NCBI GenBank assembly: GCA_022497155.1
Contig: MU385740.1
Coordinates: forward strand, 248,001 to 312,000
Origin: Whalleya microplaca
Lineage: Eukaryota > Ascomycota > Sordariomycetes > Xylariales > Xylariaceae
Length of the DNA stretch: 64,000 bases
Direction: 5' to 3'
The notes below the pieces were generated by a model. It made no database searches. It was not told where the DNA came from and was given only the letters and a program-made list of their open reading frames with translations. Made by a program: the position numbers and the translations under genes. This document shows, piece by piece, positions 22,435 to 33,904 of the stretch; position 1 is the first letter of the stretch, and each line of letters starts with the position of its first letter.

Positions 22435-25400
22435 GATGAGTTTATTATGCAGGCAAGGATTGGTATCAAAGTGCGAAAATGACCGGTAGAGAAGATGGGG
22501 ATGATGTGAAGCTCGGTGGATTTGGTGATGTTTAATGGGGAGCTTCAGGCAGCCCGAGCTGCGCGTTGCAACTCGCAGCTGCATGAGGCTAGGTAAGCTC
22601 AAATTGTGGCTTGAACCTTAGCCTTGCTAGCGTGGGCGCCACATGTGGCTTAGCCCCCCTTTCCCTTCCCCCAAGATTCCGTTCCACGAATACGCAGAAC
22701 ATCCAAGAAAAGATCCACCCAGCAATAATCACATCGCATCGAGACTTCAACTATGTACTTCTTGAATTTCGAATACATTTATGTCACAGAGTATATAAGG
22801 CGCGAATATCTGAACGGTATTAGCGGTATCGCTTTTGCCACAATTTGTGAGTAGATAAAGGTCTTGTGACATAGGGGTCGCTGAAAGGAGTATTGAAAGG
22901 ATGTTGGGACCACCGCGGAGCACTCAGATTCAGTGTTCTTTGTATATATTTTGTTTATTAGCACAGCTAGCCGTAGCAAGTACCCTTATGGTAGCTAATG
23001 CCCGGCCAATTCATCTCCCGTTTTTGCTGGTAATAGTGGCAGCGCCATATGCTGTCTTCTTCGTTGCTTCTCTAGACCATGATGAGGTATAAAGGGTAGT
23101 ATCCTGCGACTGACAATGCTACCGATCCCTTCGGACCCTTCCCAGCAAAGTTGTGCTTGATCTTGCTTTATATATGCCTCCAGCTTCCAGTCCTCTCATT
23201 ATATATCATAACACACTATCTTTATGCCCAATCATCACTGGTAAGTGTCGAGTCTTTTACTGTGCTACGTATCCTGCTGCTGATATCTAGACTTTCAATC
23301 TTCGGCCTATTGGCTAGGCTAAGTACTAATACACTGTACGGTCATTATTCTATGGGTGCATATGAAGCTGCTTCTCTGATTTAACATCTCAAAATTCAGA
23401 CGGAGTAGGCTAGAAACAATCTTAAAAGTGGGATTTTACTGATTATGCCAAAGAGAGTACCAAACATAAGTTGAGCACTGGCTGTTGCGCATTGTTTGGC
23501 GATAGCCGGGCTTGGCCCGTGCTCGTGGTACTCCTTTCATCTGCCCTCAGTGAAAGGAATCACATTCAGTCCATACATTACTACCACGCCATCGATACTA
23601 TACCTCCTTCCTAGTACAACCCATGCTATCCTCTACTAAAGAGTAGTTACCTATATTGCCTTGTAGTTCTTAAGAGTGCCTTGAACTTCGTTACGCATAC
23701 CAGACTATCTTATACAATATAAGACCCCGTGGCATCGCAACACTAAGCACTAGGAAACCCTTAGTACCTGAGTATATTCTTGTTCGTAGCTGCGTAACAT
23801 CATGAACTTATTACCCATTGCCTGGTGTTGATATAAACCTCGTAGTTCACATTTGACATGTTCATACTTGCAATAGCTGCTTCAACGCCAGGTGCTCTAA
23901 AAACCCCTTCTGGGTACACATGAAACCAAAGGCTGTATGTGTGCTTCCACCTCGTCTAGCAAGCCCTTGCCTGTTTGGTTTGTATAATCTCCAATCTCTC
24001 CTCAGCATAATGAAGGTATCAACTTAATCTATGGGGAATCTGAGCTTGGTACGGCCTCTTACAACTAGTGTCTGATCCTGTATGTAAAACTTCTATTCAA
24101 AGATCCTGTCCAGCCACACCAAAGACTACCACTGACCTTCCAAGGGCCTAAAATGTCAGCTAGTGCAGCTTTGTTGTTGTTCTCAGGGTCAGCAGGCCAG
24201 GGCCTAATAGCTAGGTATGTTTACAATACCATTCATTAACGGTAATGTAGATGTAGTGCTGCTGGCTATTGCTGGCAGTGCTCTCGTTTCAGGTCAGAAT
24301 TACCATAATATTTGGCATATTTGCAGCTACGTATTTAGCTCTTTGGCCTCTTGTAACAGTTTGCTGTGAATATAGTATCATGTCTTGTCTCAGCAGCAGG
24401 AAAATGTGCCAGCTGATGAAAGCCATGCTTAGATCCAAGGCACGTCTTGAAGTCAGTGCTAGCACCAGATGGTTACCCCTGCCAGTAAGATGTTCCATTA
24501 GACCCAGTCTGCCGTCTGTTCATGATTCCAAGGCAATTCCACGTAGGTAGTCGACTCTATTTACAGGTCAGTGGTATCCAGCTGACCCCTTTATTCACGA
24601 AACCATATCCCGCAGCAGTTCCCAAAACTGTCCATCAGGGCCTTTACTTAGTACTCCTTTCTTTATAGTAATGAATCTAGCAGAACTTATGTGTGTCTAT
24701 GGTTAAGGGCACAAAAGGTGAAGTTTAGCAAGCGCCTAAGGAAGCTATTCTACATAGGGAAGTCAGTCAAATTCAAATGTTATATCATTAGAAAGAGAGA
24801 ATTAGTGTAGCTCCATTGATCTTTAATATTTACAGTAATTGTTCTGGCTTCTGACACAGAGGCATGCTGTGACTCGTAAGAGCCGTGCTGTGACCCGTAT
24901 CATCCATTATATACCCAACTTCCCCTGACCAGGGGACAAACGCATGCGAGTCATAGTGCCCGGGTCGTCCGGCCAGAGCACCCGTGGCAGGACCGGACCG
25001 TAGCACGCTCCGTAAAAGCGGATCTCGTCATCTGAAGAGCTTTCACTCCTTCCGCTCCGTGTATTGTTTCCTACCCCTCGTGGGTCCGCATCCCTCAAGG
25101 GTCCGCCTCATTCGTGGGTCTGCTTCCTGCTTGGTTGGGCATGTTGTTCCCTGCCTGCCTTGCTCCGTGTACTTGATCCCATCTCCCCCTCTGCATATTT
25201 AAACCCACTTCCCCAGCTCTGAACATACAATCTCACCTCCCCAACTCCAAACATTCCAACCTTCTTCCCCAAGCTGAGCATACCCAACCTCCCTTCCGCA
25301 GAGCCTTATACCTAATCCTACTTCTTCGGAGCTGTGTGCTTGTAGCATTTCTGTAAGCCTTCCTACCGCGTCTCTCAAGGTAACTCGAACTCATCCACAG

Positions 25401-25561
25401 TCAGGCATAGTCATCGAAAACATCCAAGGTCTTCTAGAGCATATAAAGCAATCCAACTCCATCCTTGTTGCGTAAGGTTTGCCCTCTTCTTTCATTATCT
25501 CGATTGTAATAACCGACAAATAATAGTACATGCTTTACTGACATAAATTTACTATAGAACC
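22435..25561. other. Three-kilobase gene-free stretch
   Basis: The first few hundred bases hold the promoter of the proteasome gene, with a C-rich tract around 22650-22670. No complete gene is seen beyond that. On the minus strand at about 23.4-24.6 kb, stretches of protein-like sequence are broken by many stops, as expected of an old, mutated mobile element, but no diagnostic domain could be identified. At 24.9-25.5 kb the DNA becomes GC- and CT-rich and is probably the promoter and leader of the zinc-finger gene. Confidence 0.4.
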
Positions 25562-26086
25562 ATGCCGCCGAAGAAGCCGACGAAGAAGGAGCAGCAGCAG
25601 GCCAAGAAGGACGCCTCGAAAGAGGCGGACCCGAATGCCTTGCCAGCCTCTAACCGCTGTCGCGGTTACGTAAATACGGGCGCTAGGTTTCTCTGCCTAG
25701 AACCCAAGAAGTCGGGCGGATTGTGCCACGCCCTTATGAAGAACGGCGAACATAACATCTCGTCGCATTATACCACTCAGCATAAGCCCTATTCCGCCTA
25801 CCAGAAGAAGCAGAGCCGCAAATTATATAAATGTGGTGACTGCGGACTTGTTAGCCAATCATTCCACCAGAACGAGTCTCACCACCGCTCTGCCCACAAG
25901 ATGGAAGGCTCATCAAAGAACCTCCACGATGAGGCGATGGAGGAAGAGAGCGAGGACGACGAGGAGACAGCCAGCGACGCCTCGGCCGAATACATTCCGC
26001 CCGCCGACCGCCGCCCCGACAATGATAAGGACGACCGAGGCCCCCCGCCTGGCATCGGCGGCGCCCAAGCCGTCCTGGTGAACTAA
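25562..26086 (+). CDS. Small C2H2 zinc-finger protein
   Basis: A single-exon gene of 174 residues. The N-terminus is Lys-rich (MPPKKPTKKEQQQAKK), suggesting nuclear or nucleic-acid association. A first Cys/His-rich segment runs from residue 33 to about 80 and includes a C-x2-A...H...H arrangement ending in H-Y-T-T-Q-H. A classical finger C-x2-C-x12-H-x4-H follows at Cys91, Cys94, His107 and His112. The C-terminus is acidic (EEESEDDEE) and ends in a Pro/Asp/Arg-rich tail. Codon use is GC-rich compared with the flanking DNA, which supports real coding. No family name is recognised; it could be a small transcription factor or an adaptor. Confidence 0.65.
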   Translation: MPPKKPTKKEQQQAKKDASKEADPNALPASNRCRGYVNTGARFLCLEPKKSGGLCHALMKNGEHNISSHYTTQHKPYSAYQKKQSRKLYKCGDCGLVSQSFHQNESHHRSAHKMEGSSKNLHDEAMEEESEDDEETASDASAEYIPPADRRPDNDKDDRGPPPGIGGAQAVLVN

Positions 26087-26327
26087 TGCTGGCGGCCGCT
26101 CGCCAACCCCATCAGTAAGATTGACCCCAAAAGCCAAACCTAGCTGTCACTAGCTAACTATAGAAGACCCGCTACCTAGTAAATGATGTCATCACGTTAA
26201 GATCGGTTCTCCATTGCAGCAAAGTATACTAAGGCTTAGACAAGTCACATTCAATTTCGGGAGGGTTTCATTTGGTTGGGTGGAACGTCGTCGCTCTGGG
26301 TTTCGTGAAGAGTTTCGGCCTGTCCCC

Positions 26328-26396
26328 GCAGTAAGGCTCAGTGGTAGAGCGCAAGACTTCTGATCTTGAGATTTGGGTTCGATTCCCAATACTGCA
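26328..26396 (+). tRNA. tRNA-Arg(UCU)-like sequence with shortened acceptor stem
   Basis: The cloverleaf can be drawn: acceptor GCAGTA/TACTGC (only 6 bp), D stem GCTC/GAGC, anticodon stem CAAGA/TCTTG with loop CTTCTGA (anticodon TCT, positions 26386 minus 27 to 26361, i.e. 26359-26361), a 4-nt variable region, and T stem TTGGG/CCCAA with loop TTCGATT. A-box-like and B-box (GGTTCGATTCC) promoter elements are present. Against a functional gene: canonical tRNAs have a 7-bp acceptor stem, the extra pair here would be C-A, and no T-run follows within about 40 bases. It may be a decayed tRNA gene or a tRNA-derived head of a SINE-like repeat. There is no intron. Confidence 0.6.
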
Positions 26397-26409
26397 TCTG
26401 GGTGGTGGT

Positions 26410-26560
26410 TGTGTCTTCGCTGGTTCGTCTCGGTTGGTTCTCTGGTTCGTTTCGTTCTCCGGTTCGTCTCGTTCTTCGGTTCGTCTCACTGGTCTCGTTC
26501 TCCGGTTTCTCTGGGCTGGTTCTCTGGCTCGGTTCTCTGGTCCGTTGGGCCTTCTGGTCG
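26410..26560 (+). repeat. Imperfect tandem repeat of a GGTTCGTCTC-type unit
   Basis: At least seven degenerate copies of a 16-20 bp unit built on GGTTCGTCTCG and GGTTCTCTGG follow directly after the tRNA-like sequence. The repeats create Arg/Thr-rich and Ser/Val-rich open frames on both strands that should not be taken as genes. Confidence 0.7.
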
Positions 26561-27852
26561 ATATTATACAGGGTTCGCCTGTGGTAGTTCTCGTGGTGGT
26601 GGTATTATGCCTCGCTGGTCGTTCTCTGTCGTTTGTCCGGTTCGGACTGGTTTCGGCCATTCTCATGCGAGCCTCGTCGGCCTGAAAAAATTAATACACA
26701 TTTGACTTTCCAATTCTTCTTGCAACTAATTCTCTCCCGTAACTACACGTGTCTTCTGTACTTTTGTGAGGCCCTCTTTGCATTCTATATTCTCGGTGCT
26801 AAATATCGACCCCTGTAGTGGAAAAGTGTGCCCAAAATCCCGCTGGCGATGACTGCTTTCTGCGACCCATGTACGTCTTCATCTAGAATTTAGGGAATAG
26901 ACAATTTGTATTTGTTCGCCTCGGATGATATAAAACATGGCCATTCTATAGCTCTGGGACCTCAAGCAGTCTACCTCTGCCCTCGCCAGTCTTTCAACTT
27001 AACATAAAGCTTCATTTAACAATTTTCTCCTTCAGAATCCTCAATTGACCATGTCATCTTATCCGCTACTAATGTTGAGATACGCCTTATAGGGCTGAGA
27101 TGTACGGGCCATCGTATGGACACCGCCTGTACATGTATATATAGAGGGGCTTCGCCTTAACACACAGCTTCACCTTGCACTAATGAAGCCACTATTATCC
27201 TCATTACTTTGTCCCATATTGACAATTAACAGCGGGTTAGGGAAGCAACACTTCCTTGAGCTACTGAGGTACAACCCGGCACAGACCTGGACCACCGCCT
27301 GTAGCCCTGACAAGAGCAACGGGACAGTGGCCCATGTCAAAATCTAGGTACCGACGCAGCTGTCACCCCCCTAGAGCTAGACCTGAACGTCGCCAATAGC
27401 GTCCTTATGTCCTCTCCATGCCTTAACATCTTGATGCTTAATACTGGAGGTAATCATGCGCACTTCCGAGGCGGAGGCATTGTCTCTTAAATTCTAAAGC
27501 ATAACAGATACCATCTAGCAAAGCTAGTACTTCCAAATTTGGCTTGAGCGGCTCTCCATTCTGGGCTCACCCTTCTGATGGCATACTGCTAACCGCCCGC
27601 TCACAGTTATGGGCTGCCCACCCAAGCAGACAAAGGCTACGTGATCAAGCCGGGCACTCACCCCGTCGAATTCGCCCTCCTCCTAAAGCTATTCTTCCAT
27701 TTCTTCTTTGGTCTCTTCTTCAAAGCATTCAACTCGCAGCCCGTGTGTGTCGTCAGCCTCGCTTCAACCACCCGAAAATACCTACGCCGAGCTGCAGAAG
27801 ATCCAGTTTGAAACACTCAAGTCCCTCGCTGGCGCCACACCCTTAAACCGAT
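26561..27852. other. Repeat-bearing spacer
   Basis: No supportable gene. The segment 27117-27238 is a diverged copy of a dispersed repeat also seen at about 34030-34145. Open frames between 27.5 and 27.85 kb are partly protein-like but shift frame and stop repeatedly, so they may belong to the broken gene that follows. Confidence 0.4.
27117..27238 (+). repeat. Dispersed repeat, copy 1
   Basis: Shares a run of blocks with 34030-34145: CCGCCTGTACA, then a run ending in CACTAAT, then CCTCATTACTTT and a CATATT-ACAA block, in the same order and spacing. Here a TA run followed by a partial hairpin (GAGGGGC-TTC-GCCTT) lies inside the copy. Confidence 0.55.
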
Positions 27853-28201
27853 ATGTCCAAGCAAGGTCGCGAGCGTTATCTACCCGCAGAGGTTCACCAA
27901 ACATCACCCGTAATCGACAATTGTCTCAATCAACGACCCCGGCGATGCAGATCTCCAGCTATTCTCGTGTAAGCCAGATGACGAACAGGCCAAGATGGCC
28001 CCGAAACTCGGCGGGCCTGTAGTTGAAGGGTTCAAGAACAAGCCGTGGGAAACAAAGGGCAAGGGGCTGGAGAGTTGGCTACACCATGAATCTGTTAGAA
28101 TACATGATCCTGTCGATCCCGTGCATGATACAAAGCTAGCAATAAAGGTTTGGGATTGGACTCAGAAGGAAATGAAAGGGGGCAATATTTGGGAGGATTA
28201 G
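27853..28201 (+). pseudogene. Frameshifted small gene
   Basis: A start ATG at 27853 gives MSKQGRERYLPAEVHQTSPV, which then loses frame near 27920. From about 27925 a different frame is open and clearly protein-like to the stop at 28199-28201: it includes SINDPGDADLQLFSCKPDDE, then G-G-P-V-V-E-G-F, K-P-W-E-T-K-G-K-G-L-E-S-W, H-D-T-K-L-A-I and ends K-G-G-N-I-W-E-D. The two parts look like one protein of about 115 residues separated by a frameshift, and no GT-AG pair repairs it. Either the gene is broken or the assembly has an indel. The family is not recognised with confidence. Confidence 0.5.
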
Positions 28202-31026
28202 CTCCGTCTTCCCATTGCAGAACTTCTGACAAACCAACGATATTCCTTGTCTTGAGAACGGCCAAGAGCTAGGCCTTCTCCCTTAGACGCCCCTTATAGA
28301 GGTTTAGTCCCGTTCCCTCCTCGGCGTTTATGTGTACTAACATCGTTATCTTCCAGAACACTTCGTAACCCCCTCGATTTTGACGGATTACAGGGATGTG
28401 GCTGTGATAATTCAGGTGGCTGGACGCCCCACAGGCTGTGGCTTATATATAGGAGGCTCTGCCTCCTCTGACTCTAGTGATGATACTTCTCTAATAATAA
28501 CTACTATACTACTCATAACCTGCGTCTATTTCAAAAGATTTCTTTCCGGTATTTCAGATATACACAGCTCAGGATCTTGATATACAGAGACATTCGTGCA
28601 GTTATACCTTCCGTTCGCTATTGTCGTCCAAATAGTTTGTCTTGAAATAAGTTCGACATGATTTCATGACAAGGAGACTGTTGATGGCTCTTCGAGTTAC
28701 AATCATAGCTGCATAGGTCATCAACCAGGTGCCAGGTCCTTGTGTCAGCTAGAGCAGAATGAACCGCGGGTTTCCTGCGCGATTGAAGCATTGGTTTTCT
28801 TGGCAAAGAATTCGAGAGCATTATCTATATGTCTCACTCGTTTAGAACTGGCAGCTCCTCGGTTCTGGACCAAAAGGGCTCCGCCGAAGCGCTATATACC
28901 TAGTTAGGTATCGCTAAGGCTGGATAACTCGAGGCATAATTGGCACACAGATAAAGGATAGTTACAAATCTTCGTTCCAGAACCTTCACAATATGGACCA
29001 CGCAGATATGAGTCTCCTCATTTCGGTCGAAACTCTCCGCATGTTAAAGTCGAGCCATAAGAAAGCAACATAAGGCGACTGGCCGATAATCCAATACGGT
29101 TCAACTAGATCGACTAGGAGAAGCCACAAGGCTTCAAGAATCCGAAAAGTGCGTACAAAGGTTTATACGACTCCCTTCTCCGTCGTCATCTTCGGTTCGT
29201 AACTCCGGGTCAAATCCTAATCAATACTACCAACCCACGGGACACTAAGGATTTCTAGGTCAATGTCCACTACAATGTTCTCCTCAGGAGCTCCACAGCT
29301 TACACAAGGCTTACACAAATATAATAAAAGCAGCTGGAGCCCCTGGCGTCGTCGATTTTCATTAGCGCTTGTGTTTGAGCCGCTCCTATTCTGTGCTATC
29401 GAGATATATGGTCGACCTATCATCCTCAACAGCCTGAGTTCACTCATTCGAAGCTTTCACCAGACAATCTGCTTTATTGCCACTCTCCTCTAGCGTGGCT
29501 GAGACGCAAGGGTGGATCGTTGAAGGACAAGCCTCTAGCTAGCTTGATTATGCAGGGACTTGCTACTAGCTCAGACACGGGAGGCTGCATCACTAAGGTT
29601 ATAGGATGGCGTTAGAACTTCTAGAAAGTTGCTATTATTGCCGGCACGACAGCCCGTTTCTTGTGCGCTGCTAACTCGGATTTAGGAAGCCGTGTCGATC
29701 ATCGCATCGCTGATCCTTGTACCTAATAGCAACCAACCAATCTTGTCTGAACGTAAAGCAGCGTGCCTGAACTAGTCCAGATATCCTAACATACGCTTCA
29801 AATCTGATGGAGCAAAACTCCCGGTTTGAATATGAAGAAAGTCATCTGACACGTTTCGAAGCACTCTTCAAGCCACACATCACCACAACGCTGCCATCTA
29901 ATGCCTCTGTTGCATATGGCTATCTCTGCCCTCTCTGTCCCCTACGCATTCTCTAGATGCTCTGATGACTGTTCTTGAAGGCAGCATAGCTTCGGCACGG
30001 GATCCTCGGGCTTAGCCCATTGATTGTATCCCGGGCCTTGCATTCAATAGCTACATCTCGGACCAGCCCGCTGAGTTAATAACGCAAAGAATTGGCAACC
30101 TGAAACCAAATGCCAGCTTCCCCTTTCGAATGCGAACGCATTTTGTGTGACCAAGAGGCTTTCTCCTACGGCCGGACCGCACAGTGTCGCGTGTAGCGGA
30201 CAGTTCCCTCACCGGAACAGCACCGATAGGGTTTGACATCCTGCCTGTCTATATGCCTCAATTCCGCCGATACAGTCTTTCAATCTATATTTAGCGCTTC
30301 TGATACGCTCACTAGAGCGCCTCTAGATAACAAGTTGGGTTAGGGGAACAGTGTTCTAGTCTTCATACCCTCAGCAACAGTCCTACAGCAAGAGGATCAG
30401 AATGATGTCGATATTCAGGGTAACCCTATGGAGTCTCAAAAATGAAGGAGTAAAAAGATTTAACGATCTTCTACTCGTATGAATATATAAACTTAAAGGA
30501 TAGTACAATTTCAACAAGCAGTATATGTCAATAATAAAACGGTCTAATGTAGGTCTATCTTGCCAAGTACTATAGTAACCTTAATCCAACTTCATCTGTA
30601 CCTAGGTTATCCCTGCACCATAGGCAGGGCGCTTAGCTAATTTCCTATGAGCAAGATGTTATTGCTTGTCCACTCGAAGTGGTCGGCCACAACATCTTGC
30701 CCCTTGTGCACGTCCGTCGAACGATGATGTGTACAAACTTCCGATATCGGTAGTATATTCAATTTGGTCGATGAGTAATGGTTATATTTTATCCCGTAAT
30801 GCGAATATGAAGCGTAGTATTGAAAGATTAAAGTGTATATGTTATAAAATAGGACATACTGTCTATGACCGACCATAAGCAGGATTATATAGATAATAAC
30901 AGGCTTTACTGGAATAGAAGACATAATAGAAATATAAACTATATAGAAACTTCTTATCACTGTCAGCCAATTAAGGTTTCGCGAAATGAGGTGTTGTGTA
31001 TGTTGTATATACTGTAAGAACTTCAC
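28202..31026. other. Gene-free repeat-rich stretch
   Basis: Contains a dispersed-repeat copy (28429-28565). Beyond that only short frames without domains are present on either strand; a 129-codon Ile/Tyr-rich frame on the minus strand (to 30637) reflects AT-rich DNA. Confidence 0.4.
28429..28565 (+). repeat. Dispersed repeat with paired hairpins, copy 2
   Basis: Two hairpins, CCACAG-G-CTGTGG (28429-28441) and GGAGGC-TCT-GCCTCC (28452-28466), flank a TATATATA run. The following 80 bases match 33905-33990 (shared CTAATAATAACTACT and TACTCAT blocks). The hairpin arrangement resembles 18767-18850. Confidence 0.5.
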
Positions 31027-31479
31027 TTAGTACGCCCCAATGGAGGCTCTGTGGCTCACTGTTTCGACGGCAATCTCCTGGACGTTGAACACTATATTAA
31101 AAACAATAGTGGCCTGTCCCTGCTGATTAGCCATCAAATATATGCTGCAGCTATTCACTGATCCAATCAAATTTGTGTCCCAGATACATAAACATTCTGC
31201 GTCCAACCAATAGATATAACTGAAACCTTTCACGTAGTGTAACAGCCGAAGACTTGATATCAAATGATACTACTGCAGTGCGTAGAGATTCATAAGCCGC
31301 ATACAAGTATCTGCGAAGTCGCCTAATGCAGCAACCATTAAATAAGGGAAACCGACACACAGGTGCATGTGTTCCCATGATGAAGCAGAGTTGTCTTGTT
31401 TGTACGTGTATGGCATACATAGATACCCCCACCCAATACCTAGATGATAGTCCAGCATAGCATCAAAGCCACTTATGTA
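31027..31479 (-). pseudogene. Possible broken gene fragment with one in-frame stop
   Basis: One minus-strand frame is open from 31479 to 31027 apart from a single TAG at 31272-31270. The translation is not low-complexity: it contains H-L-G-I-G-W-G-Y-L-C-M-P-Y, then W-E-H-M-H-L-C-V-G-F-P-Y and, after the stop, Y-I-Y-W-L-D-A-E-C-L-C-I-W-D. No family is recognised and no intron removes the stop. It may be a remnant exon or chance. Confidence 0.25.
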
Positions 31480-32346
31480 CTACAGGACCTGAGATTTGGT
31501 TAATTCCAACCATTTATGAAATTTTGCCCATAGGTAATCTCAACTAAATTATCTGCAATCCATTTGCTTCTCCCTCTTCCACTGCTGAGATATATTTAAT
31601 GCCACAAAGTAGCCCGGCGCCTGTTACCCCCTTAGTCATCTAGTTATGAAATATGATACTCGGCCGATGTATATAATGCTATAATGGAGATAATCGTTCT
31701 TAGCTGCGTTTGCTAAGGGAAATGCCATACAAGCCTAGGCCACGTAAGACATCGCCTAAACTCGCCCGTACATTTAACAGCGAACACGCTAAACTTGCAG
31801 ATGATTTCATGCAATCATGTTGATCTGCGGTACTCGTATCTGGGGCGAAACGCATGCAACAAGATGTAGACTAGCAACTAGATCGTAGTTTCAGATGCCC
31901 TTGATGTTGTGGCTGCTTTGTGGCATTGAACCCGATACGACAGCGGGTTGACCCGGCCTATGGTTAAGGGTCTAAAGACTAGAAAATGCATTTCCTTACT
32001 TTCGGTTGACTATCAACCCACGATAGATATAGTTCCTACTGTGTGTTCATCTTGTTGGAGTTCATGCATTAGTGCTGATGCTACAGTCCTGAGATGGGTA
32101 GATTATCATCGTGGTCAATGCATGCCCCCCAATTTGTGTGGTGAATATGGCCCCTTTACAAGAGTCATCCGTGAGTGAGGTTGAAAACGTCGGCCATGGT
32201 GCGATTCTCACATGCGTCTGGATGTAATATTTGAATGCCATGAGCAATTTATAAACCGCCCAATGTCCTAATGTAGGTATCATTCTTGTTCTATTATGTA
32301 GGAAAGAGTATGAACTAGGTCTATAGGGAGTGTCGTTAATATTTTC
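31480..32346. other. Gene-free stretch upstream of the Zn2Cys6 gene
   Basis: No gene is supported. Short frames on both strands overlap and lack domains. The last few hundred bases are the presumed promoter of the transcription factor beginning at 32347; no clear motif was recognised. Confidence 0.4.
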
Positions 32347-33641
32347 ATGATGTTTAGCACGCTGAGGCATAGTAAATTTGCTGATGAACCCTATATTCTT
32401 GAGCCAACATTTCCACCCTTCGAACTCAAAGGTCAAAGGAAGATTCTACGAAGTGCTTGTACCAATTGTCGGCTGAGGAAGGTAAACCTTTGCTCCTCTT
32501 TATATCTGTCGCTCTCCCATTTCCAAGTTTGAAGAGCCTTGTTAGTGTCTCAAAAGTAACCTACCCTCCCGTATAGTTAAAATGCACTAGCGAACCCCAC
32601 GGCTGTCAGCGATGTCTCTCCAAAGACGTTGAATGCATCTATCCAAAAACTCCTACCCCTAGCTCGAGAAGGAAGAGTGCTGAGACTAAGGAACCTCCAC
32701 CGCCATCAAAGAGACGCACCAAATCGGCCGATTCAGCAAGTACAGCAAGTACCCACTACAATACGTTGGAAAAACTAGAAGATTCCAACTTCGTGGACAT
32801 GAACATCGAATTCGATACAGGCCCCACCGCGAACTTATTAGTATCAAATGAGCTTTGCTTCCAATCAGCCTCTGCTCCATGCGAATCCACGGCACTTTCG
32901 AACGATCTGTTCTGCAGACTCCCTGATGACAACCAACGGGTGACAGAGTCCTATTCTCGCATGTCGCCATCTGGCACAACGCTCCAAAAACTAAGCCTAC
33001 ATATGAGTCTCGACAACAACGCCACTATAACATCCCCGGTGGATGAGGTATTTCCCTCGAATACTGGTGATGGCATATGCTCCTGTATCACTCAAGCCAT
33101 CAACACATATGAACTGATCGAGATGAACTTAGTATGGAGCTCACGGGACATGGCCGGCACTACACATGAAACCTTGCAGAATCAGAAGAAGGCTCTGGCG
33201 CAATGTGAGGAGCTTCTTGGATGTCCACGTTGTTGTGCGCGGTCTGAGTACGTGACGTTGGTCATGTCGATGTGCGACCGCATCATGGGAAGCTTAGAAA
33301 ACACATACGTCGGAATCGAGTCTGTAGGAAAGAGCACTATTTTTGCTGAGGATGCGTTGAGTAAAATTAACCATGGCACTGCTGACATGAACCACCAAGC
33401 GGTACTGCACATAGGAAGATGGCAACTTGATGATGATGATGAGCTACGCGTACGGCAAAGCCTCTTAACACCACGTATGGACAAGCTCGGCAGCATGATT
33501 AGCCGGCTCGAGATGACGATCAATGCCAATTATTGGCCAGTACACGAGGGCATGATTCGGCACTTACGGGAGCGTTACACAGAGGCATCCCTCTTTACGA
33601 AGAATATGTTTAGTCCTGAGTATGAAGCCATAGATAAGTGA
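32347..33641 (+). CDS. Zn(II)2Cys6 transcription factor, AflR-like
   Basis: A fungal binuclear-cluster transcription factor that would bind CGG-type half sites in the nucleus. Exons 32347-32481 and 32577-33641 join in frame to give 399 residues. The intron lies inside the zinc cluster, and only the spliced form contains all six cysteines: Cys38-x2-Cys41-x6-Cys48-x6-Cys55-x2-Cys58-x6-Cys65, a perfect spacing. A basic linker (SKRRTKS) follows. The C-terminal half has L-A-Q-C-E-E-L-L-G-C-P-R-C-C-A-R with hydrophobic helices after it, resembling the AflR-type regulatory domain of secondary-metabolite regulators. The upstream start could be a few codons later (ATG at 32350). No biosynthetic genes lie nearby, so the target genes are unknown. 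Confidence 0.85.
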
Positions 33642-33904
33642 GAACAAATAGATTCCATGACATTTCTATAAAAGTTTAATCTATGATAGGTGATGCTCTT
33701 TAGTCCAAAATGCCTTATCAATAAGCATAGCTTCAAACCAAGTAATACCTGTAAACGTTGGGATCGTCTCTCGCCTACTAACGTGAAAAGTCGAACGTAG
33801 CATGGCCTAAGCTATTCACTGAGTGTATGCCATTGCCTTCTCGAATCTCTTGCGAACTTCTCTATCAGAATCTAGGGCAGCCAGCACCGTTCTGTCTCTA
33901 AGGC

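Noticed and set aside
23400..24600. Degenerate retrotransposon polyprotein on the minus strand
   Set aside because: Protein-like pieces are separated by many stops, and no reverse transcriptase, integrase or transposase motif could be identified, so no element was called.
26268..26666. 132-codon Arg/Thr-rich minus-strand frame, and Ser/Val-rich plus-strand frames
   Set aside because: They are translations of the GGTTCGTCTC tandem repeat and run across the tRNA-like sequence.
32347..33641. Secondary-metabolite gene cluster
   Set aside because: Only the regulator is present; no core synthase or tailoring enzyme could be found in the window.
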